A stretch of DNA of 64,000 bases. Origin: Dyadobacter sp. CECT 9275 (GTDB lineage Bacteria > Bacteroidota > Bacteroidia > Cytophagales > Spirosomataceae). Positions 8,868 to 17,265 of this stretch are shown piece after piece (the stretch's first letter is position 1; every line of letters begins with the position of its first letter). The notes beneath the pieces are model-generated. The model worked only from the letters and a program-made list of their open reading frames with translations, was not told the DNA's origin and did no database searches. The DNA lies in the NCBI RefSeq assembly GCF_907164905.1, contig NZ_CAJRAF010000002.1, positions 3,620,001 through 3,684,000 of the forward strand. The letters run 5' to 3'. The position numbers were made by a program, and so were the translations under genes.

Positions 8868-10262
8868 ATGAACAGACCACAAATTTTTGTACTCGTTTTT
8901 ATTTGCTTAACAGGCTATCTAACAAAATCCGTAGCCCAGATTCGAAAAGAACAGACCGAGTTGATTGACCGCTATTTGAGCGTACAGCAGCAATCAATTG
9001 GCTTTAACGGTACCGTTATGATTGCCGGGAATGATAGTATCGTCTATCGACGCTCCATAGGAAAAGCGTCTTTGGAGCTCGACGTCCGGTTTTCCCCGGA
9101 TCCCGTTTTTCGGATAGCATCAATCACCAAACAGTTTACGGCCATGTTGGTGGTATTGGCCGCCGAAGAGGGCAAGTTAGCGCTTGGTGATCAACTCAGG
9201 AAATATTACCCCCAACTTGGCCAATCAGACTGGGGTAACATAACTGTCAGACAATTACTTATTCACACCTCAGGCCTCCCGCACAATGAAGGGATAGCGG
9301 ATTACTGGCAGAAAATTTCGTTTCTTCCACTCTCGGACCAGCAGGCCACAGACGAGGTATTCAAACTGAAACTCTTGTCTGTTCCAGGGGCCAAAACGCA
9401 ATATTCCAGTCCGGGATACTTTATTCTGGCAAGTATTCTGGAAAAAATTTACCATCAAAGCTACGGCGACATCCTGAGAGAGAAGATTACCGCTCCATTG
9501 CGTATGGATCACACGGGAGTATGTACTGCAACGGCCATCATCAATGGAATGGTTTCCCCCTATCATCAATTGGCAGATCGACTGATCACGGCACCACATC
9601 GGGACTACGCCTTAATGAAAGGATCTGGCAACCTGTATTCAACCGCAAGCGATCTATTAAAATGGAACATGGCCCTGAATGGCAGCGGGCATTTCAACAA
9701 AACGGTCACAGATCAGATTTTCGCTATTCAAAATGCACAACAGGTTAACGGACGTAACGAATCCTATGGCTATGGCTGGTTTCTCCGGAGATCTTCCAGC
9801 CGGGAAAGGGATTTTAATTTTACTGGTGGAGGCACTTATGGATGTTCTGCTATTTCGGGATACTATCCCAATGCAAATATATCGGTAGTCATCCTGAGCA
9901 ATGTTTCGACGTTGCCTGTCGGAGAAATGCAGTCTGGCATTGAAAGCATTGTTTTTGGAGACAGGTTTGATATACCCGTTGTACGTAACGCTGTAAAACT
10001 GGAGCCATTGCAGCTATACAAACTCCAAGGAACCTATACAGCCGACAATGGGCACCAGCTGGCAATTTTTTTAAGAGGAGATCAGCTCTATGCTAAAATG
10101 GGCCAAAATCCATTTTTCGAGTTGTACGCATCGGATAGCACAGTTTTCTTTGGGAAGAAGGTGCCCGTGCAGGTTGAATTTGAAAAAGATTCAAATGACA
10201 CCATTAAAGGCCTCACAGCCAGTTTCAAAGGACAATTAGTTCATTTTGTCAAAAACAAATAG
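8868..10262 (+). CDS. Secreted serine hydrolase, class C beta-lactamase/PBP-like fold
   Basis: 464 residues with an N-terminal signal peptide (about 1-23). The SxxK nucleophile motif is SITK (85-88), YSS at 179-181 stands at the Tyr-x-Asn/Ser position, and FTGGG near residue 323 replaces the KTG triad. This belongs to the beta-lactamase-related family (Pfam Beta-lactamase), which includes D-amino-acid peptidases, esterases and PBP4-like enzymes. A C-terminal beta domain of about 100 residues follows. Nothing shows true beta-lactamase activity. The stop codon lies 2 bases before an ECF sigma factor start, so the hydrolase, sigma and membrane protein genes are likely one operon. Confidence 0.88.
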   Translation: MNRPQIFVLVFICLTGYLTKSVAQIRKEQTELIDRYLSVQQQSIGFNGTVMIAGNDSIVYRRSIGKASLELDVRFSPDPVFRIASITKQFTAMLVVLAAEEGKLALGDQLRKYYPQLGQSDWGNITVRQLLIHTSGLPHNEGIADYWQKISFLPLSDQQATDEVFKLKLLSVPGAKTQYSSPGYFILASILEKIYHQSYGDILREKITAPLRMDHTGVCTATAIINGMVSPYHQLADRLITAPHRDYALMKGSGNLYSTASDLLKWNMALNGSGHFNKTVTDQIFAIQNAQQVNGRNESYGYGWFLRRSSSRERDFNFTGGGTYGCSAISGYYPNANISVVILSNVSTLPVGEMQSGIESIVFGDRFDIPVVRNAVKLEPLQLYKLQGTYTADNGHQLAIFLRGDQLYAKMGQNPFFELYASDSTVFFGKKVPVQVEFEKDSNDTIKGLTASFKGQLVHFVKNK

Positions 10263-10263
10263 C

Positions 10264-10743
10264 ATGGAAAAACAGTTTTTGGAAATGATCGCCATGCATA
10301 GAGGTACCATTCACAAGGTGTCAAGGCTTTACCGGGACAGCCCAGAGGACCGCGAGGATCTTTTTCAAGAGATCATTTTACAGTTGTGGCAAGCGTTTCC
10401 AAAATTTGAGGGCAAGTCCAGGGTAAGTACCTGGATATATCGAATCGCCCTTAACACCGCGATGGCCTGCTACCGAAAAAAGAGTATAATGTTATCATTT
10501 ACCGAGCGGCTGCCAGATAAAGAAGCCAGCAACATTGATGGCGAAAACCGGGAAAGAGAGGAGCAGCTGTTTATGATACTAAAAAAGCTAAATGAAGCGG
10601 ACAGAGCTTTACTAGCATTGTATTTCGAAGAGTTCGACTACAGCGAGATGGCAGAAATTACGGGACTGAGCGAAAACCACATTGCCGTAAAGATGGGAAG
10701 AATTAGATCCAGGTTAAAAAAAATCTTAAATCCAGCAAAATGA
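10264..10743 (+). CDS. ECF RNA polymerase sigma factor
   Basis: 159 residues from the ATG at 10264; an upstream ATG at 10246 overlaps the previous gene and is less likely. Region 2 is seen in DLFQEIILQLWQAFPKFEG and STWIYRIALNTA, region 4 in LALYFEEFDYSEMAEITGLS and the recognition-helix region that follows. The role is promoter recognition for a small regulon under an anti-sigma partner. It is sandwiched between a serine hydrolase and a four-helix membrane protein, with a 4-base ATGA overlap to the latter. Confidence 0.93.
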   Translation: MEKQFLEMIAMHRGTIHKVSRLYRDSPEDREDLFQEIILQLWQAFPKFEGKSRVSTWIYRIALNTAMACYRKKSIMLSFTERLPDKEASNIDGENREREEQLFMILKKLNEADRALLALYFEEFDYSEMAEITGLSENHIAVKMGRIRSRLKKILNPAK

Positions 10744-11291
10744 ATATCGATCAACTTAAAAACGATTGGAAAGACTTTCAGCCAGACCATACCGGCATAG
10801 AAGAGCCGTCAATGTTAAAAAAGGGAAAAAGCATTAGCCAGTTAAATGCTATCAGGCTGCGGCTTGCAATAGAAATGGTATCGTCGGTATTGTTTCTGGC
10901 AGTTTACTATACGATGTTTGATGGGGAAAAAAAGCCTATGTATGCGAACTTATTGCTTGTCGGGTCATTTCTAATGGTCATCATTCATGGTATGACCGGC
11001 TACGTGGCGGCAAAAAACATCATATCCGGAGAAAATATCTTGCAGTCAATGACGAGCTATCATAAAAAGCTTAAAGGATACGCCAAGGTTTCCTTGCTTG
11101 CACGGACGGCCTCATTGATTTGCCTGTTAATCTTCTTTGGTTGTACCGTAGAGCTCAATGCTGAGAAAAGCTGGATCTTTGCTGCCCTCCTTCTGCTCGT
11201 CGCCTTTCAGGCATTTATAAATTACAAACTGTGGGCCGAGAGGATCAAAAAAATAGGTGATTGCATTGAAAATTGGCAGTCGGTAACATAA
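10740..11291 (+). CDS. Four-helix membrane protein, probable ECF anti-sigma partner
   Basis: 183 residues. A short cytoplasmic N-terminus (MNIDQLKNDWKDFQP) precedes about four transmembrane helices (near 45-62, 68-88, 118-136 and 142-160). Its start overlaps the sigma factor stop by 4 bases, implying translational coupling. No zinc-binding HxxxCxxC motif is present. It is not a recognised anti-sigma family, but position, topology and coupling make it the likely membrane regulator of the upstream sigma factor. That function is an inference. Confidence 0.75.
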   Translation: MNIDQLKNDWKDFQPDHTGIEEPSMLKKGKSISQLNAIRLRLAIEMVSSVLFLAVYYTMFDGEKKPMYANLLLVGSFLMVIIHGMTGYVAAKNIISGENILQSMTSYHKKLKGYAKVSLLARTASLICLLIFFGCTVELNAEKSWIFAALLLLVAFQAFINYKLWAERIKKIGDCIENWQSVT

Positions 11292-11531
11292 GCAAAAGGC
11301 AACCTACCAACGAAGTTGATGGAATGTGCCCTAAGGCATGTAGGGTACACCAGTATATTCAAAGCAATGCTCTCCGCAAAAAAACTATGAGATGCCGGCC
11401 CGGGCAACAGCGCTGAGATGCCAGCTCCTCTTCCGGACCGGCCCCTTGAGCGGCAAACACCTTATTTTTCAAGGGAAAGAGGTTTTTTTGAAATAAGTGC
11501 GTAACTGTTCTTAGCCACCCGAACCACGTAA

Positions 11532-11966
11532 TTATTTAATGGGCGTGAGCTGTACCGCAGCAACCTTCCAGTTCCCGCCGGATTTCGTACAAACGGTCAT
11601 AAAAACAACTTCTCCCCCAAAACTGTTATTGGATATGGTAGCCTTCACAGTCCACGATCCGCTGATCACGCCTACATCACCGTAGGAACGCGTTCTGACT
11701 CCAGACAGTATGCCGGTCTGCACATTGACATACCCTTCAGATATGGCGTCTATCAGCATATCCCGGTCAACCATCTGCCCATCCATGCCCACCACTGAGA
11801 AATCGTCAGATAATAAACTTTTCAGGGTATTACTGTCCTCATCCAGCAAAGCCTTAAAAAAGATAGCCGAACAGTCGGTTGCATCGGCCGGTTGTCTGTA
11901 GGTGGTTTGGGCAAAGTTCAGCAGGGAGGAGCAGGATAATAAAAGGGAAAGGGCAAATTTTTTCAT
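11532..11966 (-). CDS. Secreted NTF2-like (SnoaL/DUF4440-type) protein
   Basis: 144 residues from the ATG at 11964-11966, chosen because MKKFALSLLLSCSSLLNFAQ is a clear signal peptide; the frame stays open further upstream. The mature part has the cone-shaped NTF2 pattern: an N-terminal helix, LKSLLSDDFSVVGMDGQMVD, then strands ending in GNWKVAAVQLTPIK. Family members include ketosteroid-isomerase-like enzymes and many periplasmic proteins of unknown role. It is monocistronic. No catalytic residues can be assigned. Confidence 0.8.
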   Translation of the reverse strand: MKKFALSLLLSCSSLLNFAQTTYRQPADATDCSAIFFKALLDEDSNTLKSLLSDDFSVVGMDGQMVDRDMLIDAISEGYVNVQTGILSGVRTRSYGDVGVISGSWTVKATISNNSFGGEVVFMTVCTKSGGNWKVAAVQLTPIK

Positions 11967-12170
11967 TTCGGTTCTACAGGTTAATGATGAATTCTTACGA
12001 AAGCTGTAAAAAACGGGAATACAGTCCAAATTTCTGCTATAAATTTTTTCGATAAGTATAACCTGCCGTGCGGTCATCAGCTCACCGTAATCATTGTTGC
12101 AGGAAAAACACTTGCATCCGATCCGTTTCTGTGGCTACATTCGCCAATATTATTAAAACCAACCAAGGCA

Positions 12171-12572
12171 ATGGAGTTTTTCGCAAAGCGGGCCAGACTG
12201 TATTTTATATGCTATATGGGCATCATTCTTACCAATTGTTCACCGGCTCCGGACAAGCTTGGTAACCTGGACCTCAAAAAATGGCGGGCAGACCGCGCCG
12301 CCTGTAAGAATGAGCGCAAGGCATTGGCAGCCGCGTTCAAATCCGAGGAAAGTAAATTATTAGGGAAGTTCAGTGACGAGATCGGGAAGCTTCTGGGAAG
12401 GCCGGATATCAACCAGCTTGGTGACAGGAATACCAAATACTATGTTTATTTTCTGGAAAAGGGCCCCCAATGTGAGGATATGACCAAAAAATCGGAAGCA
12501 AGGAAAGTGGTGCTGAAATTTAACGCCGTCGGGCTGCTTTCGGAGATTACCTATCAGGATCGAGCGTTGTAG
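12171..12572 (+). CDS. Small predicted lipoprotein, no known family
   Basis: 133 residues. The N-terminus has basic residues, a short hydrophobic stretch and a lipobox-like LTNC, with the cysteine at residue 23, so it is predicted to be lipidated and periplasm-facing. The rest is charged, with two further cysteines (KNERK region and GPQCED). No domain was recognised. The start at 12171 gives the complete signal sequence. Its neighbours do not suggest a function. Confidence 0.6.
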   Translation: MEFFAKRARLYFICYMGIILTNCSPAPDKLGNLDLKKWRADRAACKNERKALAAAFKSEESKLLGKFSDEIGKLLGRPDINQLGDRNTKYYVYFLEKGPQCEDMTKKSEARKVVLKFNAVGLLSEITYQDRAL

Positions 12573-12729
12573 GTTTTGCTCTGGATGAGCTGATGCAAAT
12601 ATCCGGGAGAAAAATGACCAACCAATGTCTTCAATCCTGTACAGAGCGAAATTCTGATAATCCAGTATTAGCCAAAAACCATGACTACCGCGCCAACCCG
12701 CATCCGGCCCATGATGCGTATACGGGAGC

Positions 12730-12919
12730 CATGCGCCTGCGCTACGTACACGGTCTCACAGGTTACAAGGCACAGGGCGGCGATTGGAACCACGTGATCC
12801 TGCATCCCTGGTTTCACGAAAACGATTACCGGTATGCGCGCACGGGAAACGAGCTGGGAACAAGGAAGCGACTGGTGGCGGAAGTGAAAACCGATGCTTC
12901 CGAAAATTTGTATATTTGA
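12730..12919 (+). pseudogene. Fragment of an SF1 (RecD/UvrD-type) helicase C-terminus
   Basis: The frame reads RLRYVHGLTGYKAQGGDWNH followed by VILHPW. That matches the UvrD_C_2-type motif 'YA.T.HKAQG.EWD.V' which ends RecD-like helicases. No helicase body lies upstream: the preceding 130 codons hold no ATPase motifs. The expected histidine before KAQG is a tyrosine. Read as the surviving tail of a lost helicase gene, just before a toxin-antitoxin pair. Confidence 0.5.
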
Positions 12920-12933
12920 GAAAATGACTTGCT

Positions 12934-13212
12934 ATGACGATTCTTGAACTAGAAGCCATATTGCGTAAGGAGAAAATTTTCGAGGAATTTGGCCTTAATC
13001 GCCTGGCCATCTTTGGCTCATTTGCCCGTGGAGAGGATTACCATGACATTGACATTTTGCTCGAACAAGACATGCATTACAAAGTACGTGACCAATTGAA
13101 GGCAAAGTTGCAAACAATACTAAAAACAAAGGTCGACGTCGTTCCTGAGAAATTCGCAGACCCCATTATTGTGTACCGCGCACGGAAAGATTTGAAGTAT
13201 GTTACAAAGTGA
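12934..13212 (+). CDS. mntA: MntA-type minimal nucleotidyltransferase antitoxin
   Basis: 92 residues of the MNT fold, with GSFARG (28-33) followed by DID (38-40) and a third acidic residue at D68 in KVDVV. In characterised HepT-MntA systems the antitoxin transfers AMP groups to the tyrosine of the HEPN toxin motif, silencing its RNase. Here the spacing between GS and DxD is 8 residues rather than the usual 10. The coding region overlaps the toxin gene by 14 bases, the usual arrangement. It lies in a decayed accessory stretch between gene fragments. Confidence 0.88.
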   Translation: MTILELEAILRKEKIFEEFGLNRLAIFGSFARGEDYHDIDILLEQDMHYKVRDQLKAKLQTILKTKVDVVPEKFADPIIVYRARKDLKYVTK

Positions 13213-13651
13213 AGATCGGAATCTGCTATCATTATTGGTGATGCTCGAATCTGTCTCGAAAATCGAGATATATGGGAGTGGATTTGATAATGCAGTTGAT
13301 TTTTTCCAGCACGATGACCAGGCTAAATTCAATGCCAGTTTATTGCTGTTGCTTAACATCGGTGAGCAAATTGGCAAACTTTCAGATGAAATAAGACTCA
13401 GAAATGCGTCTTTCCCATTTAACGAAATACGCGGTCTTAGAAATCGTATTGCCCACGACTACACTGGAATTGACTATGAGATGGTGTTTGATATTGTCAA
13501 AAAGGACATTCTTGACATAAAGCCATTGCTTACCTCTTTGATACATGATGAGTTACTTATTGGCAAGTTTAATATTGAAGAAATACGTGCGGCAGCTCAA
13601 AGTCCATTTTACAAACACATAGACTTCAATAAACTATTACCAAAAGAATAA
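13199..13651 (+). CDS. hepT: HepT-type HEPN ribonuclease toxin
   Basis: 150 residues, all-helical HEPN domain. The RX4HXY catalytic and modification motif is intact as RNRIAHDY (R81, H86, Y88). Family knowledge: HEPN RNases of this group cut tRNA or mRNA, and the cognate MNT protein inactivates them by AMPylating the tyrosine. The overlap with the upstream MNT gene supports a type VII toxin-antitoxin pair. Both genes look intact despite broken genes on each side, which fits selfish maintenance. Confidence 0.9.
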   Translation: MLQSEDRNLLSLLVMLESVSKIEIYGSGFDNAVDFFQHDDQAKFNASLLLLLNIGEQIGKLSDEIRLRNASFPFNEIRGLRNRIAHDYTGIDYEMVFDIVKKDILDIKPLLTSLIHDELLIGKFNIEEIRAAAQSPFYKHIDFNKLLPKE

Positions 13652-13659
13652 ACACCACC

Positions 13660-13842
13660 ATGCAAACCCACCTCAAAGGCTTCGGCCTGGAAAATTTCAG
13701 CGTTTTTAAAGATTACACTTGGTTCGACTTTGCTCCCATCACCATTCTGACCGGGCCTAATAACTCGGATAAGAGTTCTACTATTATTGCAAATGGCAGT
13801 TGCGGCCGTAAATTTCGCCTTAATGCAAACTTACCCAAGTAG
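13660..13842 (+). pseudogene. 5' fragment of an AAA/SMC-like ATPase gene
   Basis: The 60-codon frame encodes GLENFSVFKDYTWFDFAPIT and then ILTGPNNSDKSS, the standard N-terminus and Walker A of bacterial AAA_15/OLD-like ATPases. After Walker A the similarity stops abruptly and the frame ends. The Walker A glycine before lysine is Asp (GPNNSDKSS instead of GPNNSGKSS), which would disable ATP binding. A truncated remnant, probably of a defence or repair ATPase. Confidence 0.65.
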
Positions 13843-13888
13843 TCTCGAGTTATCAAAATTCGGCATTTAGGCGCAAATCAACCACCCC

Positions 13889-15628
13889 ATGAACCTCCAA
13901 AACTTCAACCAACAAATCGACCCCTCCATCCTTAAACGCGGGAAGGCGTATTCGGATGACGGGCTGGTTGTGAGCATTGAGGAAGAGGAAGACGGGTTGT
14001 GGCGTGCTGAGGTGGAGGGCTCCGGGGTTTACGCGGTGGAGGTGGAAATTTCCGGCATTGGGGATATTGAGCGCTATTCGTGCGACTGTCCGCATGATGC
14101 GGATATATGCAAACACATTGTGGCGGTGTTTTATGAACTGAAAGATCTGGTGGAACCGGTTAAAATAAAGCCGGTAAAATCGAAGTCTGTTTCTTTCGCT
14201 GAGTTGTTGAAAAGGGTGAGTGTTTCGGAGTTGCGTACGTTCGTGGAACTGGTCGCTAAAAATGATAAGCATTTTAAAAACCGGTTTGAGCTTCATTTTG
14301 CGCACAAGGATGAGCAGGGAGATGTCGAAAAGAAATATACGGATCTGGTTAAGAAGCTGATCCGGTCCTGCATGAGCCATGGATATGTCGATTACTACTC
14401 CGCCCGTGATTTGTCGAATAAAATAGATGGTGTTCTTGCCAAAGCACAGGAAACGATGGATGCCGGGAATTTTAAGAATGCCGTCCTGATTTGCGGCGTG
14501 GTTCTGAAACAGCTGATCGTCGATGTCATACCCAGCGCAGATGATTCCAATGGCGATATCGGAGACAGTATTTTCACAGCCACATCCTTGCTGCAGCAGA
14601 TCGCAGAAGACGAATCTTGCCCAACGGATGTAAAGGAAAGCTTGCACGATTTCCTGGGGAAAGAGCTCGCAAACGACACGTATTTCGATTACGGAGATTT
14701 CGGAGATCATTTGTTTGAAACGTTCCGCTATCTATCCGTACAACTGAACCGCTCCGAGACATTTCTTTCATTTGCCCAAAAACTGCCTGCAACGGGATCA
14801 GACTCATGGGAAGTCGACTATCGTACCGAATATTTTATCGAACAAACCATCCTTTTTTTTCAGGAAACCGGAAACACCACAGAAGCCGGGAAGCTTATCA
14901 GGCAGCATGTAGATATCGTCGAGGTCAGGCAGGCATTGGTGGAAGAGGAAATCGGGAAAAGAGACTACATGGAGGCAAAAAGGCTGGTTTATGAGGGGAT
15001 CACTGTCGCAGAAAGAAGAAAACACCCCGGTACGGTTTCCGCTTGGCAAAAGATACTCCTTCGCATAGCTGTTCTGGAGGGCGACGTTGTTACGGAACGG
15101 CATTTCAACCTCCAGTTTGCTTTTGATGGTAGCTTTAATCCGGCGTATTATCAAGCCTGGATGGATACATTTCCGGAAGCAGAACGGGATACGGAGCTGC
15201 GCCGTCTTGTTCAGAAAATCACGGATGAAGTGGAGCAGGAAGCCGAAAAGCATCTGAATAACCAATGGTGGTCTAAAAACAATACTTTGCTTAGGCGGCT
15301 CGCACCGATATATGTACAGGAAAAACTTTGGGATAAGCTTTATGAGGTAGTAGAAGCGTATCCCAGTCTGGAGGTACTGCTCGCATACATGAACTATTTG
15401 GCCAAAGATTATCCAACTCAGCTAATCGATCTGCTTGTTCCCGCGCTCGTGCTTGCCGGCGACCGGGCCGACTCGCGTTCGGGTTATGCACAGATAGCTT
15501 CCAACATGAAGGATATCATGAAGTTGATGCCGGCGAGTAAAGCTAAAATTCTGGAAGCTGCGCAAATTTTAAGAGTAAAATACCCACGAAGACCTGCGAT
15601 GCTGGATGAATTGAAAGTGATCAGATGA
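13889..15628 (+). CDS. SWIM zinc-finger protein
   Basis: 579 residues. A SWIM zinc-finger (CxC...CxH) lies near the N-terminus: C65-x-C67 and C74-x-H76 in YSCDCPHDADICKHI. The rest is a long helical region with TPR-like character. SWIM domains bind DNA or protein; the exact role of these large bacterial proteins is not known, and relatives often accompany SNF2 helicases or VWA/MoxR genes, none of which are present here. It starts about 45 bases after the ATPase fragment. A 285-codon open frame on the opposite strand is a shadow. Confidence 0.85.
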   Translation: MNLQNFNQQIDPSILKRGKAYSDDGLVVSIEEEEDGLWRAEVEGSGVYAVEVEISGIGDIERYSCDCPHDADICKHIVAVFYELKDLVEPVKIKPVKSKSVSFAELLKRVSVSELRTFVELVAKNDKHFKNRFELHFAHKDEQGDVEKKYTDLVKKLIRSCMSHGYVDYYSARDLSNKIDGVLAKAQETMDAGNFKNAVLICGVVLKQLIVDVIPSADDSNGDIGDSIFTATSLLQQIAEDESCPTDVKESLHDFLGKELANDTYFDYGDFGDHLFETFRYLSVQLNRSETFLSFAQKLPATGSDSWEVDYRTEYFIEQTILFFQETGNTTEAGKLIRQHVDIVEVRQALVEEEIGKRDYMEAKRLVYEGITVAERRKHPGTVSAWQKILLRIAVLEGDVVTERHFNLQFAFDGSFNPAYYQAWMDTFPEAERDTELRRLVQKITDEVEQEAEKHLNNQWWSKNNTLLRRLAPIYVQEKLWDKLYEVVEAYPSLEVLLAYMNYLAKDYPTQLIDLLVPALVLAGDRADSRSGYAQIASNMKDIMKLMPASKAKILEAAQILRVKYPRRPAMLDELKVIR

Positions 15629-15708
15629 GATTCGCAGCCGTGGCGAATTGCGGGATGCCATTCACCTGTTCTCTGAAAATTGAAATTGACAAAACCCTGT
15701 TTGCCCAT

Positions 15709-16281
15709 TCAAACATAGAACTTCCTGAGCCGGATCATTTGCTCTACAGCTTGCGGGACCATATACCGGATAGATCTCCCGTTTTTGATGCAGTTTCGTA
15801 AAAACGTGGCAGAAATGTCAAGCAGGGGGGCTTCCACAAATCGTACCGCTGGATGCTGTTTGAAAAGGTGCGGCCGGGAGTTCGGGCGAGGGTATACGTA
15901 TAGACCTACGTACTCAAGAATTTTGTCGTGATTTTTCCAGTTTGGAAACTGTTCCAGATTGTCTTCTCCCATGATGAGCTTAAACTCATGCTGAGGAAAT
16001 TTCTCCTGTATTCTTACCAGGGTATCAATGGTATAACTGGGCTTGGGCATGTGGAACTCCACATCCGTGACTTTTAATGCCGAATTGTCAGCAATGGCCC
16101 GTTCAACAAGATCGAAGCGATCAAATTCGTGGAGGAGCCCGCTATTTTTCTTGAAGGGATTTTGCGGGCTGACAACAAACCAAACCTGCTCAAGGTCGGT
16201 GGTTGTGGCCATGGTATTGGCTATAATCAGATGTCCCGTATGAATGGGATTAAAAGAACCGAAAAACAGCCCGATTTTCAT
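15709..16281 (-). CDS. nadD: Nicotinate-nucleotide adenylyltransferase
   Basis: 190 residues, the normal length. It joins ATP and nicotinate mononucleotide to make deamido-NAD, in NAD synthesis. The nucleotidyltransferase signature GSFNPIHTGH is at 8-17, and the C-terminal ISATFLRNCI stands where family members have ISSTxIR. The gene lies 30 bases after gmk in the same direction and is most likely the last gene of a sigma, anti-sigma, gmk, nadD transcript. Confidence 0.95.
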   Translation of the reverse strand: MKIGLFFGSFNPIHTGHLIIANTMATTTDLEQVWFVVSPQNPFKKNSGLLHEFDRFDLVERAIADNSALKVTDVEFHMPKPSYTIDTLVRIQEKFPQHEFKLIMGEDNLEQFPNWKNHDKILEYVGLYVYPRPNSRPHLFKQHPAVRFVEAPLLDISATFLRNCIKNGRSIRYMVPQAVEQMIRLRKFYV

Positions 16282-16311
16282 AATGCACAGATTTAGGGGA
16301 AGAGTACCGGT

Positions 16312-16884
16312 TTAATCCGCGGAGATATAATCCAGGACCATCTGCTCGGCTTCCTTAAGGGCCATCTCAAGGTTATCATTCACCAGCACCCGGTCGAATT
16401 TATTTTCGAAGCTCAGTTCATAACGCACTTTTCCAAGGCGTGTTTCCAGTGATTTTTCGGTTTCGGTACCACGCCCGCTGAGCCTGCGAATGATCTCTTC
16501 CTCCGACGATACCTTCACAAAAACAGCCAGAGCTCTGTCGCGGTAGGTTTCTTTTAATTTAAGGCCGCCTTTTACATCCACATCAAATAAAACATGCTTT
16601 CCCTGTTCCCAGAGCCGTTCAATTTCAGCTTTGAAGGTACCGTAGTAATTTCCGGCATAAACTTCCTCCCATTCCGCAAATTCATTAAGCGAGATACGCT
16701 CCCTGAATTCTTTCTTGGGAATAAAGTAGTAATCCTTCCCGTCCACCTCGTGTTCCCGCCTTTCGCGGGTGGCGGCAGAAACAGAAAATGCCAGCAGATC
16801 AGGAAATTTATTTAACAAATGACGGACAACCGTCGTCTTTCCGGAACCGGAAGGAGCAGAAAAAATGATAAGCTTACCTTTCAC
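16312..16884 (-). CDS. gmk: Guanylate kinase
   Basis: 190 residues. It phosphorylates GMP to GDP. The P-loop APSGSGKTT is at 10-18; the GMP-binding region includes [21 protein letters not shown]; and the lid follows, with [13 protein letters not shown]. It starts 10 bases after the anti-sigma stop and is followed by nadD. The pairing of gmk with nadD is known in Bacteroidota. Confidence 0.96.
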   Translation of the reverse strand: MKGKLIIFSAPSGSGKTTVVRHLLNKFPDLLAFSVSAATRERREHEVDGKDYYFIPKKEFRERISLNEFAEWEEVYAGNYYGTFKAEIERLWEQGKHVLFDVDVKGGLKLKETYRDRALAVFVKVSSEEEIIRRLSGRGTETEKSLETRLGKVRYELSFENKFDRVLVNDNLEMALKEAEQMVLDYISAD

Positions 16885-16894
16885 GCTAACAGAC

Positions 16895-17188
16895 TTAACT
16901 GTTTATTTTAGAAATGATCGTGTTAAGAATACTTTGGGGGCAGGGCTTTTTCTCCAGTTTGAAATTAAGAGAATCCTTGATACATTTTTCGAGCCTATAG
17001 GATTCGATACAAGGGATGCATTTGTCCATGTTATCCCTGAAATGGTCTTTTTCTTCCTCTGTCGCCTCGCCGTCCAGAATGGCCTGAATAATTTTCATAC
17101 ATTCGGCATGGTGCTCACAACTATGCTTCATGTGTGGGGGCTGCGCTTCGTCTGTCACCGAAGGCGTATTCAATGAGTCATTCATCAC
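16895..17188 (-). CDS. Small zinc-type anti-sigma factor
   Basis: 97 residues, soluble. It contains the [13 protein letters not shown] segment typical of short Bacteroidota anti-sigma proteins, with the C-x-x-C of the ZAS zinc motif. The histidine normally four residues before the first cysteine is Asn here (NMDKCIPC), though a histidine lies further upstream (DHFRDN). It follows the sigma factor gene by about 77 bases and precedes gmk by 10. It is expected to bind the upstream sigma factor. Translation may begin at an internal Met such as MKHSCEHH. Confidence 0.8.
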   Translation of the reverse strand: MMNDSLNTPSVTDEAQPPHMKHSCEHHAECMKIIQAILDGEATEEEKDHFRDNMDKCIPCIESYRLEKCIKDSLNFKLEKKPCPQSILNTIISKINS

Positions 17189-17265
17189 AATATGATAATA
17201 AGATAATGGTATATATGCACGCTTGTACCCTATAACCGAATTGATTACAGAAAAAGTTTCACAAC

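Noticed and set aside
13853..14710. 285-codon open frame opposite the SWIM gene
   Set aside because: The plus-strand SWIM protein has clear zinc-finger and helical features; the reverse frame has none.
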